This document shows positions 32,865 through 40,690 of a stretch of DNA of 64,000 nt, in pieces (the stretch's first letter is position 1; each line of letters begins with the position of its first letter). The translations under genes and the position numbers were made by a program. Location of the stretch: NCBI GenBank assembly GCA_036389275.1, contig DASVQE010000029.1, positions 22,020-86,019 on the forward strand, read 5' to 3'. Under the pieces are notes generated by a model. That model made no database searches and had not been told where the DNA came from. It was given only the letters and a program-made list of their open reading frames with translations. This DNA comes from QHVT01 sp036389275 (lineage in GTDB: Bacteria > Acidobacteriota > Thermoanaerobaculia > Gp7-AA8).

Positions 32865-33696
32865 GCAGCGCCTTCGCGTCTTCGACCGCCGCCGCATCTT
32901 CGACCGCGTAGTCGGAGTGATTCGGCGCGGCGATCATCGCGCGCAGCATCTTCACCGCCTGCGCCTTCGTCGCGGAGTCGTTCGCGACCATCGCCTCGGC
33001 CAGGAAGAGCGTGGTCAGCTTGTTCGACGGATCGACGCGCTGCGACTCACCCAGGAAGCGCACCGCCTCTTTCTCCGAGGCCCAGCCGGTGACGAACGGG
33101 ATGCGCGGCGTCTGATCGTGCAGGCGGCCGAGGACGCGCGACGGTGCGCCGCCTTCGAGGGCGGGATCGATGAGCATGGCGATGGTGGCTTCGCGGCGGA
33201 TGCGGTCGGCCGCGCCTTGGCGCGCCGCGGCCATCTTGCCGTACGCGAGCGCCCACTCGCCCCAGTTCACCGCGTCCCAGAGGAACACCGCGCCGGCGCC
33301 GCGGATCGACTTCGCCGCTGCGGCGACCTCTTTCTCGCTGCCTTTCGCGCGCGCGCCGAGCTGCCGGTTGAGCGCGGCCAGCGCCTGCTCGCCCGCGGTC
33401 TTGGCGATGCCGTAGATGCGCTTCTTCTCGTCCGGCGACGCGGCGACGTACGCGCCCTTGAAGCGGAGCGCGCGCAGCAGGTGCGCGTGCGCCTCGAGGT
33501 CGTTGCCGTTCTGGGCGATGGCGCGCTGGTACGCGGCGATGGCGGCGTCGATCGGCGCGGCCTTCGCGTGCGCGCCGCTGGCGCCGTCGGCGCGGTTGGC
33601 GTAGGCGCGGTCGCCGTCGGCAACCTGCGCAAAAAGGGCGAGTGGCACGCACAATGAAGCGACCGCCAGCATGAAGCGCCTGATCATGATCGTCAT
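32845..33696 (-). CDS. Secreted TPR-like protein, 283 aa
   Basis: A signal peptide (M-L-A-V-A-S-L-C-V-P-L-A-L-F-A-Q) is followed by alpha-helical, Ala-rich sequence with at least two TPR-like units (I-D-A-A-I-A-A-Y-Q-R-A-I...N-D-L-E-A-H-A-H-L-L-R-A-L). The middle helices (A-K-S-I-R-G-A-G-A-V-F-L-W-D-A-V-N-W-G-E-W) recall TRAP-transporter T-component proteins, but no transporter is adjacent. I chose ATG 33696 because GAGGAG lies 3-8 nt upstream; ATGs at 33687 and 33672 are alternatives. Its 5' end overlaps the 5' end of the divergent lipoprotein gene by 26 bp. Confidence 0.75.
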   Translation of the reverse strand: MTIMIRRFMLAVASLCVPLALFAQVADGDRAYANRADGASGAHAKAAPIDAAIAAYQRAIAQNGNDLEAHAHLLRALRFKGAYVAASPDEKKRIYGIAKTAGEQALAALNRQLGARAKGSEKEVAAAAKSIRGAGAVFLWDAVNWGEWALAYGKMAAARQGAADRIRREATIAMLIDPALEGGAPSRVLGRLHDQTPRIPFVTGWASEKEAVRFLGESQRVDPSNKLTTLFLAEAMVANDSATKAQAVKMLRAMIAAPNHSDYAVEDAAAVEDAKALLRKWGA

Positions 33697-33979
33697 TATC
33701 TCCTCGCTGGCCGGCTGCCGCGGCGAGCCGGTCCCGCGTGACTATCAGAACGCGCCGCCGGCCATGACTCATCCACCGCAGAGCGCGAAGGAGACGCCGG
33801 CCGCGAACGGGATGCAGGCGGAGTCGCCGCACCCGAGCAGCGGCGCCGAAGGAACGGTCGCGCCGTACGAGCCGGTGGCGCCGCCGACGACCGCCACGAG
33901 CGCGACCACGGCAACGAGCGTCGTTAATGCGCCGCCGGTGACGACGACTACCGGCACCGCCGCCACCACCACGACGTAG
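33671..33979 (+). CDS. Small lipoprotein with Thr/Pro-rich tail
   Basis: 102 aa. The N-terminus MKRLIMIVIISSLAGC is a lipoprotein signal with a clear lipobox (L-A-G-C). The rest has no fold I recognise: Pro/Gln/Ser-rich, then a Thr/Ala/Val tail (T-T-A-T-S-A-T-T...T-T-T-T). Such tails are often unstructured and may be glycosylated. Its TAG stop is the first half of the fmt -10 element. The start region overlaps that of the divergent TPR gene. Another Thr/Ser/Asn-rich lipoprotein lies at 44934-45506. Confidence 0.65.
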   Translation: MKRLIMIVIISSLAGCRGEPVPRDYQNAPPAMTHPPQSAKETPAANGMQAESPHPSSGAEGTVAPYEPVAPPTTATSATTATSVVNAPPVTTTTGTAATTTT

Positions 33980-33982
33980 AAT
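33977..33982 (+). promoter_or_regulatory. Leaderless -10 element (TAGAAT) for fmt
   Basis: TAGAAT ends 8 nt before the GTG at 33991. The TAG is also the stop codon of the lipoprotein gene. Confidence 0.5.
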
Positions 33983-33990
33983 CGCGCGCC

Positions 33991-34896
33991 GTGCGCGTGG
34001 TCTTTCTCGGGACTCCGGAATTCGCCGTGCCGTCGCTCGAGGCGGTGGCGCGCGAGCATGACGTCGCGCTCGTGGTGGCGCAGCCCGACAAGCCGTCCGG
34101 CCGCGGCATGAAACTGCAGTCGCCGGCGGTGGCGGCGCGCGCGCGCGAGCTCGCGCTGCCGCTGGCCCAGCCGCCGCGCATCCGCAACGAAGAGTTTCTC
34201 GCGCAGATCCGCGCGGTGCAGCCCGACCTCGGCATCGTCGTCGCGTACGGCAAGATCCTTCCTTCCGCATTGCTGGAGATCCCGAAGCATGGATTCGTGA
34301 ATGTCCATGGATCCATCCTTCCGCAATGGCGCGGCGCGGCGCCGATCCAGCGCGCCATCGAGGCGGGCGACCGCGTCACCGGCGTGACGATCATGCGCGT
34401 CGACGAAGAGCTCGACCACGGGCCGATGCTGGCCATCGAGACGACGGAGATCGGCCCCGACGAGCGGACGCCGGCGCTGGCGCGGCGGCTGTCGATGATT
34501 GGCGCCGAGGCGCTCGCGCGGGTCGTGCGCGAGCTCGAGAGCGGCGCGGCCGTCGAGACGCCGCAGGACCACGCCCGCGCCACCTACGCTGCGAAGCTCG
34601 ACAAAAGCGAAGGCGCGATCACCTTCGACGAGAGCGCGCGAAAAATCTACGACCGCTTTCGCGCCTTCGACCCCTGGCCGGGCATTTTCTTTCGCGACCT
34701 GAAGCTCACCGACATCGCCGTCGCGGACGCGAGCGCGCCGCCGCGCACGGTGCTGTCGATCGGCGACGAGGTGGTGATCGCGTGCGGCGAAGGCGCGCTC
34801 GTGCTTCGCGAGCTGCAGCGTCCCGGAAAGCCGCGCACGCCGGCCGGCGCGGTGGCGCGCGGTCTCGGCTGGCGCGAAGGCGACGTCCTCGAATGA
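33991..34896 (+). CDS. fmt: Methionyl-tRNA formyltransferase
   Basis: 301 aa, the usual length. V-V-F-L-G-T-P-E-F-A-V-P starts the Rossmann fold. The catalytic region reads F-V-N-V-H-G-S-I-L-P-Q-W-R-G-A-A-P-I, followed by the catalytic Asp in D-E-E-L-D-H-G-P-M-L. The C-terminal OB-like domain begins near residue 205. It formylates initiator Met-tRNA. The stop overlaps the rsmB start by 4 bp; fmt-rsmB is a common bacterial pair. Peptide deformylase, often in the same cluster, is not adjacent. Confidence 0.96.
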   Translation: MRVVFLGTPEFAVPSLEAVAREHDVALVVAQPDKPSGRGMKLQSPAVAARARELALPLAQPPRIRNEEFLAQIRAVQPDLGIVVAYGKILPSALLEIPKHGFVNVHGSILPQWRGAAPIQRAIEAGDRVTGVTIMRVDEELDHGPMLAIETTEIGPDERTPALARRLSMIGAEALARVVRELESGAAVETPQDHARATYAAKLDKSEGAITFDESARKIYDRFRAFDPWPGIFFRDLKLTDIAVADASAPPRTVLSIGDEVVIACGEGALVLRELQRPGKPRTPAGAVARGLGWREGDVLE

Positions 34897-36041
34897 ACGA
34901 ACGGCAGCGCGCGCTCCAACTGCTGCAGCGCATCGAGCGCGAGTCGCTCTACGCGTCGCTGCTGCTGCACGCCGAGTCGGGCTTCGTGCGCACGCTGGTC
35001 CTCGGCGTGTTGCGCTGGCGCTCGCGGCTCGACTTCGTGATCGCCGAGCTGGCGCAGCGGCCGCTCAAGAAACTCGACGACGCGGTGGTCGAGGTGCTGC
35101 GCGTCGGCGTCTATCAACTGCTGTACATGGACGTCGCGCCGTACGCGGCGGTGTCGGAGACGGTCGACCTCGCGCCGAAGCGCGCCCGCGGCATCGTCAA
35201 CGCCGTGCTGCGCCGCGTGACCGAGGGAAAAGCGCCCGAGCCGCGCGACGTGGCGGTGCGCACGGCGCATCCGCGGTGGCTGCTCGATCGCTGGACGAAG
35301 ACCTTCGGCGCCGAGCGCGCGGCGGCGATCGCCGAGGCGAATCAGCAGCTCTCGTATCCCGACGTGCTGGCCCTCGGCGGCGAGCCGCCGCCCGATGCCG
35401 AGCCGTCGCAGCTCGTGCCCGATCTTTGGAAACTGAAAGGCTCCTCGGCGGAGCTCGACCGCGCCCGCTTTCATCCGATGGACGAAGGCAGCGCCGTCAT
35501 CGCCGCGATCGCGCGCGCGTGCGGCGACGACGTGCTCGATCTCGCCGCGGCGCCCGGCGGCAAGACTCTCTACCTGCGCCACCGCGGCGCGCGCGTGGTC
35601 TCGAACGACGTCTCGCTGGCGCGCCTCCGTCCGCTGCTGCATCGCGACGCGCGCATCGTCGTCAGCGACGGCCGCCGGCCGCCGTTCCGCGGCAAGTTCG
35701 AGGTCGTGCTGCTCGACGCGCCGTGCAGCGCCACCGGCACCATCCGCAAGAACCCGGAGCTGAAGTGGCGCCTGCGCGAGAGCGACCTGGCCGCCTTCGC
35801 GAAACTGCAGCGCGAGCTGCTCGCCTCGGCCATGCAGCTCGCCTCGCGCTACGTCGTCTACTCGACCTGCTCGCTCGAGCCGGAGGAGAACGACGCTGTC
35901 GTCCGTGACGCCATCGGTGACCACATCGACATCGCACCGTTCGTTCCCGAAGGTGCGCGGCGGTGGGTCGAAGACGGCGTGCTGCGGCTGACGCCGGAGT
36001 CGGGCGCGGACGGCTTCACCGCATTCGTCGTGCGCATGTAG
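34893..36041 (+). CDS. rsmB: 16S rRNA m5C967 methyltransferase RsmB
   Basis: 382 aa. The N-terminal NusB-like domain (R-A-L-Q-L-L-Q-R-I...V-L-R-V-G-V-Y-Q-L-L-Y) is followed by the methyltransferase domain. That has D-L-A-A-A-P-G-G-K-T (SAM), D-A-P-C-S-A-T-G and the nucleophilic cysteine in Y-S-T-C-S-L-E-P-E-E-N. It is somewhat shorter than the E. coli protein (about 430). It overlaps fmt and is likely translated with it. Its TAG stop forms the start of the -10 of the next gene. Confidence 0.94.
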   Translation: MNERQRALQLLQRIERESLYASLLLHAESGFVRTLVLGVLRWRSRLDFVIAELAQRPLKKLDDAVVEVLRVGVYQLLYMDVAPYAAVSETVDLAPKRARGIVNAVLRRVTEGKAPEPRDVAVRTAHPRWLLDRWTKTFGAERAAAIAEANQQLSYPDVLALGGEPPPDAEPSQLVPDLWKLKGSSAELDRARFHPMDEGSAVIAAIARACGDDVLDLAAAPGGKTLYLRHRGARVVSNDVSLARLRPLLHRDARIVVSDGRRPPFRGKFEVVLLDAPCSATGTIRKNPELKWRLRESDLAAFAKLQRELLASAMQLASRYVVYSTCSLEPEENDAVVRDAIGDHIDIAPFVPEGARRWVEDGVLRLTPESGADGFTAFVVRM

Positions 36042-36044
36042 ACT
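36039..36044 (+). promoter_or_regulatory. Leaderless -10 element (TAGACT) for the GH15 gene
   Basis: TAGACT ends 9 nt before the ATG at 36054. The TAG is the stop codon of rsmB. Confidence 0.5.
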
Positions 36045-36053
36045 CGCGCCCGC

Positions 36054-37988
36054 ATGCCGCGCGACCTACCCATCGGCAACGGCTCGCTGCTCGTCGCCTT
36101 CGACGCGCAGTACCAGCTCGCCGACTTTTACTTTCCGCGCGTCGGGATGGAAAACCAGGCCGGCGCGAAGTTCCGCTCCGGCATCTTCAGCGACGGCGTG
36201 CTCTATCCGCTCGACGACCCGTCGTGGCATTGCGCGCTCGACTACCTGCGCGACACGCTGGTGACCGACGTCAGCCTGCAGAACGACTCCATCGGCATCC
36301 GCCTGCGCTGCTACGACGCCGTCGATCCGGAGTCGAACGTCTATCTGCGCAAGATCGTGGTGCGCAACACGCGCAATGAGGCCCGCGAGGTCAAGCTCTT
36401 CCTCCATCACGAATTCGCGCTCTACGGACATTCCGTCAACGACACGGTGATGTTCGATCCGCAGACCGGCGCGCTCGTGCAATACAAGGCGCGGCGCTAT
36501 GTACTGATCAATACCGATGCGGGCGTGCCGGAGTATGCGTGCGCGCGCGGACCGGCGGCGGGACTGGACGGGACGTGGCCGGACGCGGAAGACGGCGCAT
36601 TGTCGATGAGCGCCATTGCACAAGGCGCGGTCGACTCGACCATCGGCATTGCATTACAGCTCGAGGCCCGCGGCTCGGCGACATTGTTCTATTGGATCTG
36701 CGCCGGCCGCTCTTATGAAGAAGTGCGGCAGCTCGACGCGCAGGTGCGCGCCGAAACGCCGGCGCGACTGCTCGCGCGCACCGGCTCGTACTGGTACACC
36801 TGGGTGAACAAGGCGCCGCGGAGCCTGCGCGACCTGCCGGACGAGATCGTCGATTTCTATCGCCGCTCGCTGCTGATCGTGGCCACGCAGTGCGATCGCG
36901 GCGGCGGCGTGCTGGCCGCCAACGACTCCGACATTCAATGGGCCCACAATGACCACTATTCGTATGTGTGGCCGCGCGACGCCGTCTTCGTCTGCGACGC
37001 GATGGACCGGGCCGGATTTCCCGAATTCGCCCGGCGATTTTTAACGTTCGCGAACGATTTGATTCTAGACGACGGATATTTTCTCCACAAATACAATCCG
37101 GACGGCTCGTCGGCGCCGCTGTGGCATCCCTGGATCCGCCACGGCCGGCCGCAATTGCCGATTCAGGAAGACGAGACCGCGCTGGTGATCTGGCTGGTGG
37201 CGCGGCATTACGAGCGCACGCGCGATCTCGATCTATTGCGTTCAATTTATAAGAAGCTGGTGGTCGGCGCGGCCGATTTTCTATTGCGCCATCGCGATCC
37301 CGAAACCGGTCTGCCGCTGCCGAGCTTCGACATGTGGGAAGAGCGCTTCGGCGTCTTCACCTTCACCTGCTCGGCCGTCTATGCCGGATTGGAAGCGGCC
37401 GCCGATCTCGCCAATCTCTTCAATGAACAGGACCGGCGCGTTCAATACGCGAACGCGGCGTCGGAGCTGCGCGAGGCCATGCGCCGCCATCTCTGGATGG
37501 AGGAAGAGGGCCGTTTCGCGCGCGGCCTGCTGCTGCGCGACGAAAAGCTCGAGCTCGATCCTTCCGTCGATGCCTCGCTCTTCGCGCTCTTCTACCTCGG
37601 CGTCTTTCCGGCGGAGAGCGCGCTCGTCGAAGGAACGATGCGCGCCGTGCGCGAGCGCCTCACCGTCGGCACCGACACCGGCGGCGTGGCCCGTTACGAG
37701 CACGACGCCTATCACCGCATCAGCGAGGAGACCGCCCGCGTGCCGGGCAATCCCTGGATTCTCTGTACGCTCTGGATGGCCGAGCACGACCTGGCCCGCG
37801 GCGACGAGGAGTCGGCGCTCGATGTGGTGCGCTGGGCCCGCGCCAAGGCCACCGCCTCGCTGGTGCTGCCCGAGCAGGTCGACCCGTACGATGGCCAGCC
37901 GCTCTCGGTCGCGCCGCTCACCTGGAGTCACGCGCAGACCATCAGCGTGGTCCTCGGATACCTGCAGAACCTTCGGAAAAAGCACTGA
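36054..37988 (+). CDS. Glycoside hydrolase family 15 (glucoamylase/trehalase-like)
   Basis: 644 aa. The N-terminal beta-sandwich (D-L-P-I-G-N-G-S-L-L-V-A-F-D) leads to an (alpha/alpha)6 barrel with Y-S-Y-V-W-P-R-D-A, L-H-K-Y-N-P-D-G, P-I-Q-E-D-E-T-A-L and S-F-D-M-W-E-E-R. There is no signal peptide, so it acts in the cytoplasm, probably releasing glucose from alpha-glucans or trehalose. A link with glycogen made by GlgA is plausible. Codon use between about 36480 and 37300 is visibly richer in A/T at third positions than the neighbouring genes. Confidence 0.9.
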   Translation: MPRDLPIGNGSLLVAFDAQYQLADFYFPRVGMENQAGAKFRSGIFSDGVLYPLDDPSWHCALDYLRDTLVTDVSLQNDSIGIRLRCYDAVDPESNVYLRKIVVRNTRNEAREVKLFLHHEFALYGHSVNDTVMFDPQTGALVQYKARRYVLINTDAGVPEYACARGPAAGLDGTWPDAEDGALSMSAIAQGAVDSTIGIALQLEARGSATLFYWICAGRSYEEVRQLDAQVRAETPARLLARTGSYWYTWVNKAPRSLRDLPDEIVDFYRRSLLIVATQCDRGGGVLAANDSDIQWAHNDHYSYVWPRDAVFVCDAMDRAGFPEFARRFLTFANDLILDDGYFLHKYNPDGSSAPLWHPWIRHGRPQLPIQEDETALVIWLVARHYERTRDLDLLRSIYKKLVVGAADFLLRHRDPETGLPLPSFDMWEERFGVFTFTCSAVYAGLEAAADLANLFNEQDRRVQYANAASELREAMRRHLWMEEEGRFARGLLLRDEKLELDPSVDASLFALFYLGVFPAESALVEGTMRAVRERLTVGTDTGGVARYEHDAYHRISEETARVPGNPWILCTLWMAEHDLARGDEESALDVVRWARAKATASLVLPEQVDPYDGQPLSVAPLTWSHAQTISVVLGYLQNLRKKH

Positions 37989-38007
37989 AAAAAGAGCGCG
38001 AGTCGCG

Positions 38008-38036
38008 TTGACTTTCCCTGCACCTTTACCTAAATT
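38008..38036 (+). promoter_or_regulatory. Strong sigma-70-type promoter for the HU gene
   Basis: TTGACT (38008-38013), a 17-bp spacer and TAAATT (38031-38036). It leaves a leader of roughly 50 nt containing a strong AGGAGG site at 38080-38085. This is the best classical promoter in the window and the region is AT-richer than its surroundings. Confidence 0.75.
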
Positions 38037-38093
38037 GTCGAGCGATCCACACAATGAAAATTCGTCTGGCGGGCGAAACAGGAGGACGTATTC

Positions 38094-38399
38094 ATGGCTG
38101 GTAAAGCTGACGTGATCAACGCGATCGCCGAGCAGGCCGGAATTTCCAAGAAGGAGGCAACGGCGGCGTTCGACGCGTTCGTCGGCTACATCTCCGATAC
38201 TTGCCAGCGCGGCGAGCGCTGTGCCGTCCCGGGACTGGGGAGCTTCTCCGTCACGCAGCGCAAGGCGCGCGAAGGCCGCAATCCGCGCACGAAGGAGAAA
38301 ATCACCATTCCCGCCTCCAAGAACGTCCGCTTCAAGGCGGGCAAGGACCTGCGCGACATCCTGAACGTCCTGCCGAAGCGCGGCAAGGGACGCAAGTAA
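38094..38399 (+). CDS. HU-family nucleoid DNA-binding protein
   Basis: 101 aa. It has the HU/IHF fold: an N-terminal helical dimer part (V-I-N-A-I-A-E-Q-A-G-I-S-K-K-E-A), then V-P-G-L-G-S-F-S-V and the DNA-binding arm with R-N-P-R-T-K-E-K-I-T-I-P-A. A basic tail (K-R-G-K-G-R-K) extends it. It compacts and bends DNA. AGGAGG sits 8 nt before the ATG, and a strong promoter lies upstream, which fits an abundant protein. Confidence 0.96.
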   Translation: MAGKADVINAIAEQAGISKKEATAAFDAFVGYISDTCQRGERCAVPGLGSFSVTQRKAREGRNPRTKEKITIPASKNVRFKAGKDLRDILNVLPKRGKGRK

Positions 38400-38402
38400 C
38401 CT

Positions 38403-39431
38403 TTACGAAACCCACGGCCGCGGCAGGAACAGTTTCGCGTAGAGGTTCATGGCGTAGCGGTCGGTCATTCCGGCGATGAAATCGATGGCGAGCCGTTCCA
38501 CCGGCTCGCCGTTTTTCATGTCGAGAAATTCCTCGGGATTCGCCACCACGTATTCGAAAAGCGCGGTCAGGATTTTCTGCGCCTTCTCGAATTCGCCGCG
38601 CACGGCCGGCACAAAGTACATGTTCTCGAACATGTAGCGCCGCAGCTCCTCGAGCGCCTCCAGCACTTCCGGGGTCATGGCGATCGATTCGTAATCGCGG
38701 GCGAGCGTCGCGTCGATGACGTCGCGCACCATCCGGTCGATGCGCGCCGCGCCGGTGTCGCCGAGGACCGAGCGGATCGGATGCGGGATATCTTCGTTGC
38801 GGATGATCCCGGCGCGCACGCCGTCGTCGATGTCGTGATTGACGTAGGCGATGATGTCGGAGATCCGGACGATGTCGCCCTCGAGCGTGAGCGCGCGCGC
38901 TTTCGGCCGCGTGCGCAGCAGCTCCCCTTTTTCCCCTTTGGAGTGCTTGAGGATGCCGTCGCGCACTTCGACGGTGAGATTGAGGCCGCGCCCTTCGTTC
39001 TCCAGCACTTCGACCACACGCACGGATTGGCGGTAGTGATCGAAGCCGCCGTGCACCAGCTTGTTGAGCGCCGCTTCGCCGGCGTGGCCGAATGCCGAGT
39101 GGCCGAGGTCGTGGCCGAGGCCGATGGCCTCGGTGAGCACTTCATTGAGGCGCAGCGACTTGGCGATGGTGCGCGCGATCTGCGTCACCTCGAGCACGTG
39201 CGTGAGGCGCGTGCGGTAGTGATCGCCCTCGGGCGCGAGAAAGACCTGCGTCTTGTGCTTGAGCCGGCGGAACGCTTTCGCGTGAATGATGCGGTCGCGG
39301 TCGCGCTGGTACGACGGCCGGAGATCGTCCTCCGGCTCCTCCCGGTCGCGCCCGCGCGTGTCGGCGCTCTTCGCCGCGCGCGGCACGAGCGTCTCGCGCT
39401 CGATCTGCTCGAGCGTCTCGCGGATGTTCAT
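38403..39431 (-). CDS. dgt: Deoxyguanosinetriphosphate triphosphohydrolase-like protein
   Basis: 342 aa, the length of the type-2 dGTPase family. The HD metal site is visible in R-T-R-L-T-H-V-L-E-V and G-L-G-H-D-L-G-H-S-A-F-G-H, followed by D-I-V-R-I-S-D-I-I-A-Y-V-N-H-D-I-D-D. It hydrolyses dNTPs to the nucleoside and triphosphate. It converges on the HU gene with only 3 bp between stops. TAGCAT lies 8 nt before its ATG. Confidence 0.94.
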   Translation of the reverse strand: MNIRETLEQIERETLVPRAAKSADTRGRDREEPEDDLRPSYQRDRDRIIHAKAFRRLKHKTQVFLAPEGDHYRTRLTHVLEVTQIARTIAKSLRLNEVLTEAIGLGHDLGHSAFGHAGEAALNKLVHGGFDHYRQSVRVVEVLENEGRGLNLTVEVRDGILKHSKGEKGELLRTRPKARALTLEGDIVRISDIIAYVNHDIDDGVRAGIIRNEDIPHPIRSVLGDTGAARIDRMVRDVIDATLARDYESIAMTPEVLEALEELRRYMFENMYFVPAVRGEFEKAQKILTALFEYVVANPEEFLDMKNGEPVERLAIDFIAGMTDRYAMNLYAKLFLPRPWVS

Positions 39432-39439
39432 CGGGCGCG

Positions 39440-39445
39440 ATGCTA
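39440..39445 (-). promoter_or_regulatory. Leaderless -10 element (TAGCAT) for dgt
   Basis: On the minus strand TAGCAT ends 8 nt before the ATG at 39431. Its TAG (39443-39445) is the stop codon of the upstream GNAT gene. Confidence 0.5.
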
Positions 39446-39901
39446 CAACGACAGCTCGAAGTAGCGCGTCCCTTCGATGGGGTTGTAGCGATACGGCGCG
39501 ATGTCGCGGAAGCCGAGGGATTCGTAGAGGGCGATGGCGCCGCCCATCGAAGGCAGCGTGTCGAGGCGCATGGCGCGATAGCCGCGGGTGCGCGCCTCTT
39601 CGATGACGCGCAGCGCGAGCGCGCGGCCGGCGCCGCTGCCGCGGAACTGCGGGCGGACGTAGAGCCGCTTCATCTCGCAGAGGCCGTCGCCGAGCTCGCG
39701 CAATGCGACGCAGCCGGCGAGGTCGCCGTCATCGGTGAGCGCCGCGAGCAAGGCGCCGCGCGGCGGCGCGTAGCTGCCCGGCAGCGTGGCCAGCTCCTCG
39801 GCGAAGCCCTGGAACTCGAGATCGAGCCCGGTCGAGTGCGCGTACTCCCGGAAGATCGCGCGCACGGCTTCGATGTCACGCGCCGGCTCGATGCGAATCA
39901 C
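39443..39901 (-). CDS. GNAT-family N-acetyltransferase
   Basis: 152 aa. The acetyl-CoA motif is V-R-P-Q-F-R-G-S-G-A-G-R-A-L-A, preceded by M-K-R-L-Y, and the end has A-L-Y-E-S-L-G-F-R-D-I-A-P-Y-R-Y-N-P. This resembles the YjgM/amino-acid acetyltransferase subgroup. The GTG start at 39901 overlaps the stop of the phzF gene by 4 bp; the frame stays open further upstream but only as an out-of-frame shadow of phzF. The substrate is unknown. Confidence 0.88.
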   Translation of the reverse strand: MIRIEPARDIEAVRAIFREYAHSTGLDLEFQGFAEELATLPGSYAPPRGALLAALTDDGDLAGCVALRELGDGLCEMKRLYVRPQFRGSGAGRALALRVIEEARTRGYRAMRLDTLPSMGGAIALYESLGFRDIAPYRYNPIEGTRYFELSL

Positions 39902-40689
39902 GCCAGCAGCTCGCCGCGCAGAACGGTGACGGCGCGGCCGGCCATGCGCACGCGATCGCCGTCGAGGCGCACGCGCATCGTGCCGCTGCGCTGCGAAGCC
40001 TGCAGCGCGGTCATCTCGCTCCGGCCGAGCTTCGCCGACCAGTAGGGCGTGAGGCAGCAGTGCGCGGAGCCGGTGACCGGATCCTCGTTCACGCCGACGG
40101 CCGGCGCGAAGAAGCGCGAGACGAAGTCGTAGTCGGAAGAGCTGGCGCGGCTGGTGACGATCACGCCGCGCGCCTCGACGCCGCGGAGCCGCCCGAAGTC
40201 GGGCGTCACGGCGCGCACGTCGTCCTCCGATTGCAGCTCGATGAGGTAGTCGAACTTGTTGCGTCCGATGTAAAGCGGCTCGCCGATGCCGAGCGATTCG
40301 AGCAGACCCGCGGGCGCGTCGGCGCGCTCCTCGCGCGTAGCCGGGAAATCGAGCTCGATGCGCTCGCCGTCGAACGTCGCGGTGAGCAGGCCGCTCTTCG
40401 TGTGAAAGCGCGCTTGATCGTCGCGCGGCAGCACGTTCTCTTCCCAAAGCGCGTGGGCGCTGGCAAGCGTGGCGTGGCCGCAGAGCGCGACTTCGGCGGT
40501 CGGCGTGAACCAGCGCAGCGAGAACGAACGGTCGTCGCGCGGCAGGAGGAACGCGGTCTCGGAGAGGTTCATCTCCGCGGCCACGTCCTGCATCCACTGC
40601 TCGGCGCGCTCGCCGTCGAGCAGGCAGACCGCGGCGGGATTGCCGCGGAATGGCTCGCCGGCGAACGCGTCGATTTGCAGCAGACGCAA
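39898..40689 (-). CDS. PhzF-family isomerase
   Basis: 263 aa. The family start I-D-A-F-A-G-E-P-F-R-G-N-P-A-A-V-C, the catalytic Glu region M-N-L-S-E-T-A-F, G-H-A-T-L-A-S-A and the second-half motif V-N-E-D-P-V-T-G-S-A-H are all present. PhzF proteins are diaminopimelate-epimerase-like isomerases; most outside phenazine clusters have unknown substrates. No phenazine genes are nearby. It starts 1 bp after the stop of the puuD-like gene and is co-transcribed with it. Confidence 0.9.
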   Translation of the reverse strand: MRLLQIDAFAGEPFRGNPAAVCLLDGERAEQWMQDVAAEMNLSETAFLLPRDDRSFSLRWFTPTAEVALCGHATLASAHALWEENVLPRDDQARFHTKSGLLTATFDGERIELDFPATREERADAPAGLLESLGIGEPLYIGRNKFDYLIELQSEDDVRAVTPDFGRLRGVEARGVIVTSRASSSDYDFVSRFFAPAVGVNEDPVTGSAHCCLTPYWSAKLGRSEMTALQASQRSGTMRVRLDGDRVRMAGRAVTVLRGELLA

Positions 40690-40690
40690 A

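Noticed and set aside
39902..40597. N-terminal extension of the GNAT protein
   Set aside because: The added part is the out-of-frame shadow of phzF; the GTG at 39901 gives a normal-length GNAT with a 4-bp overlap.
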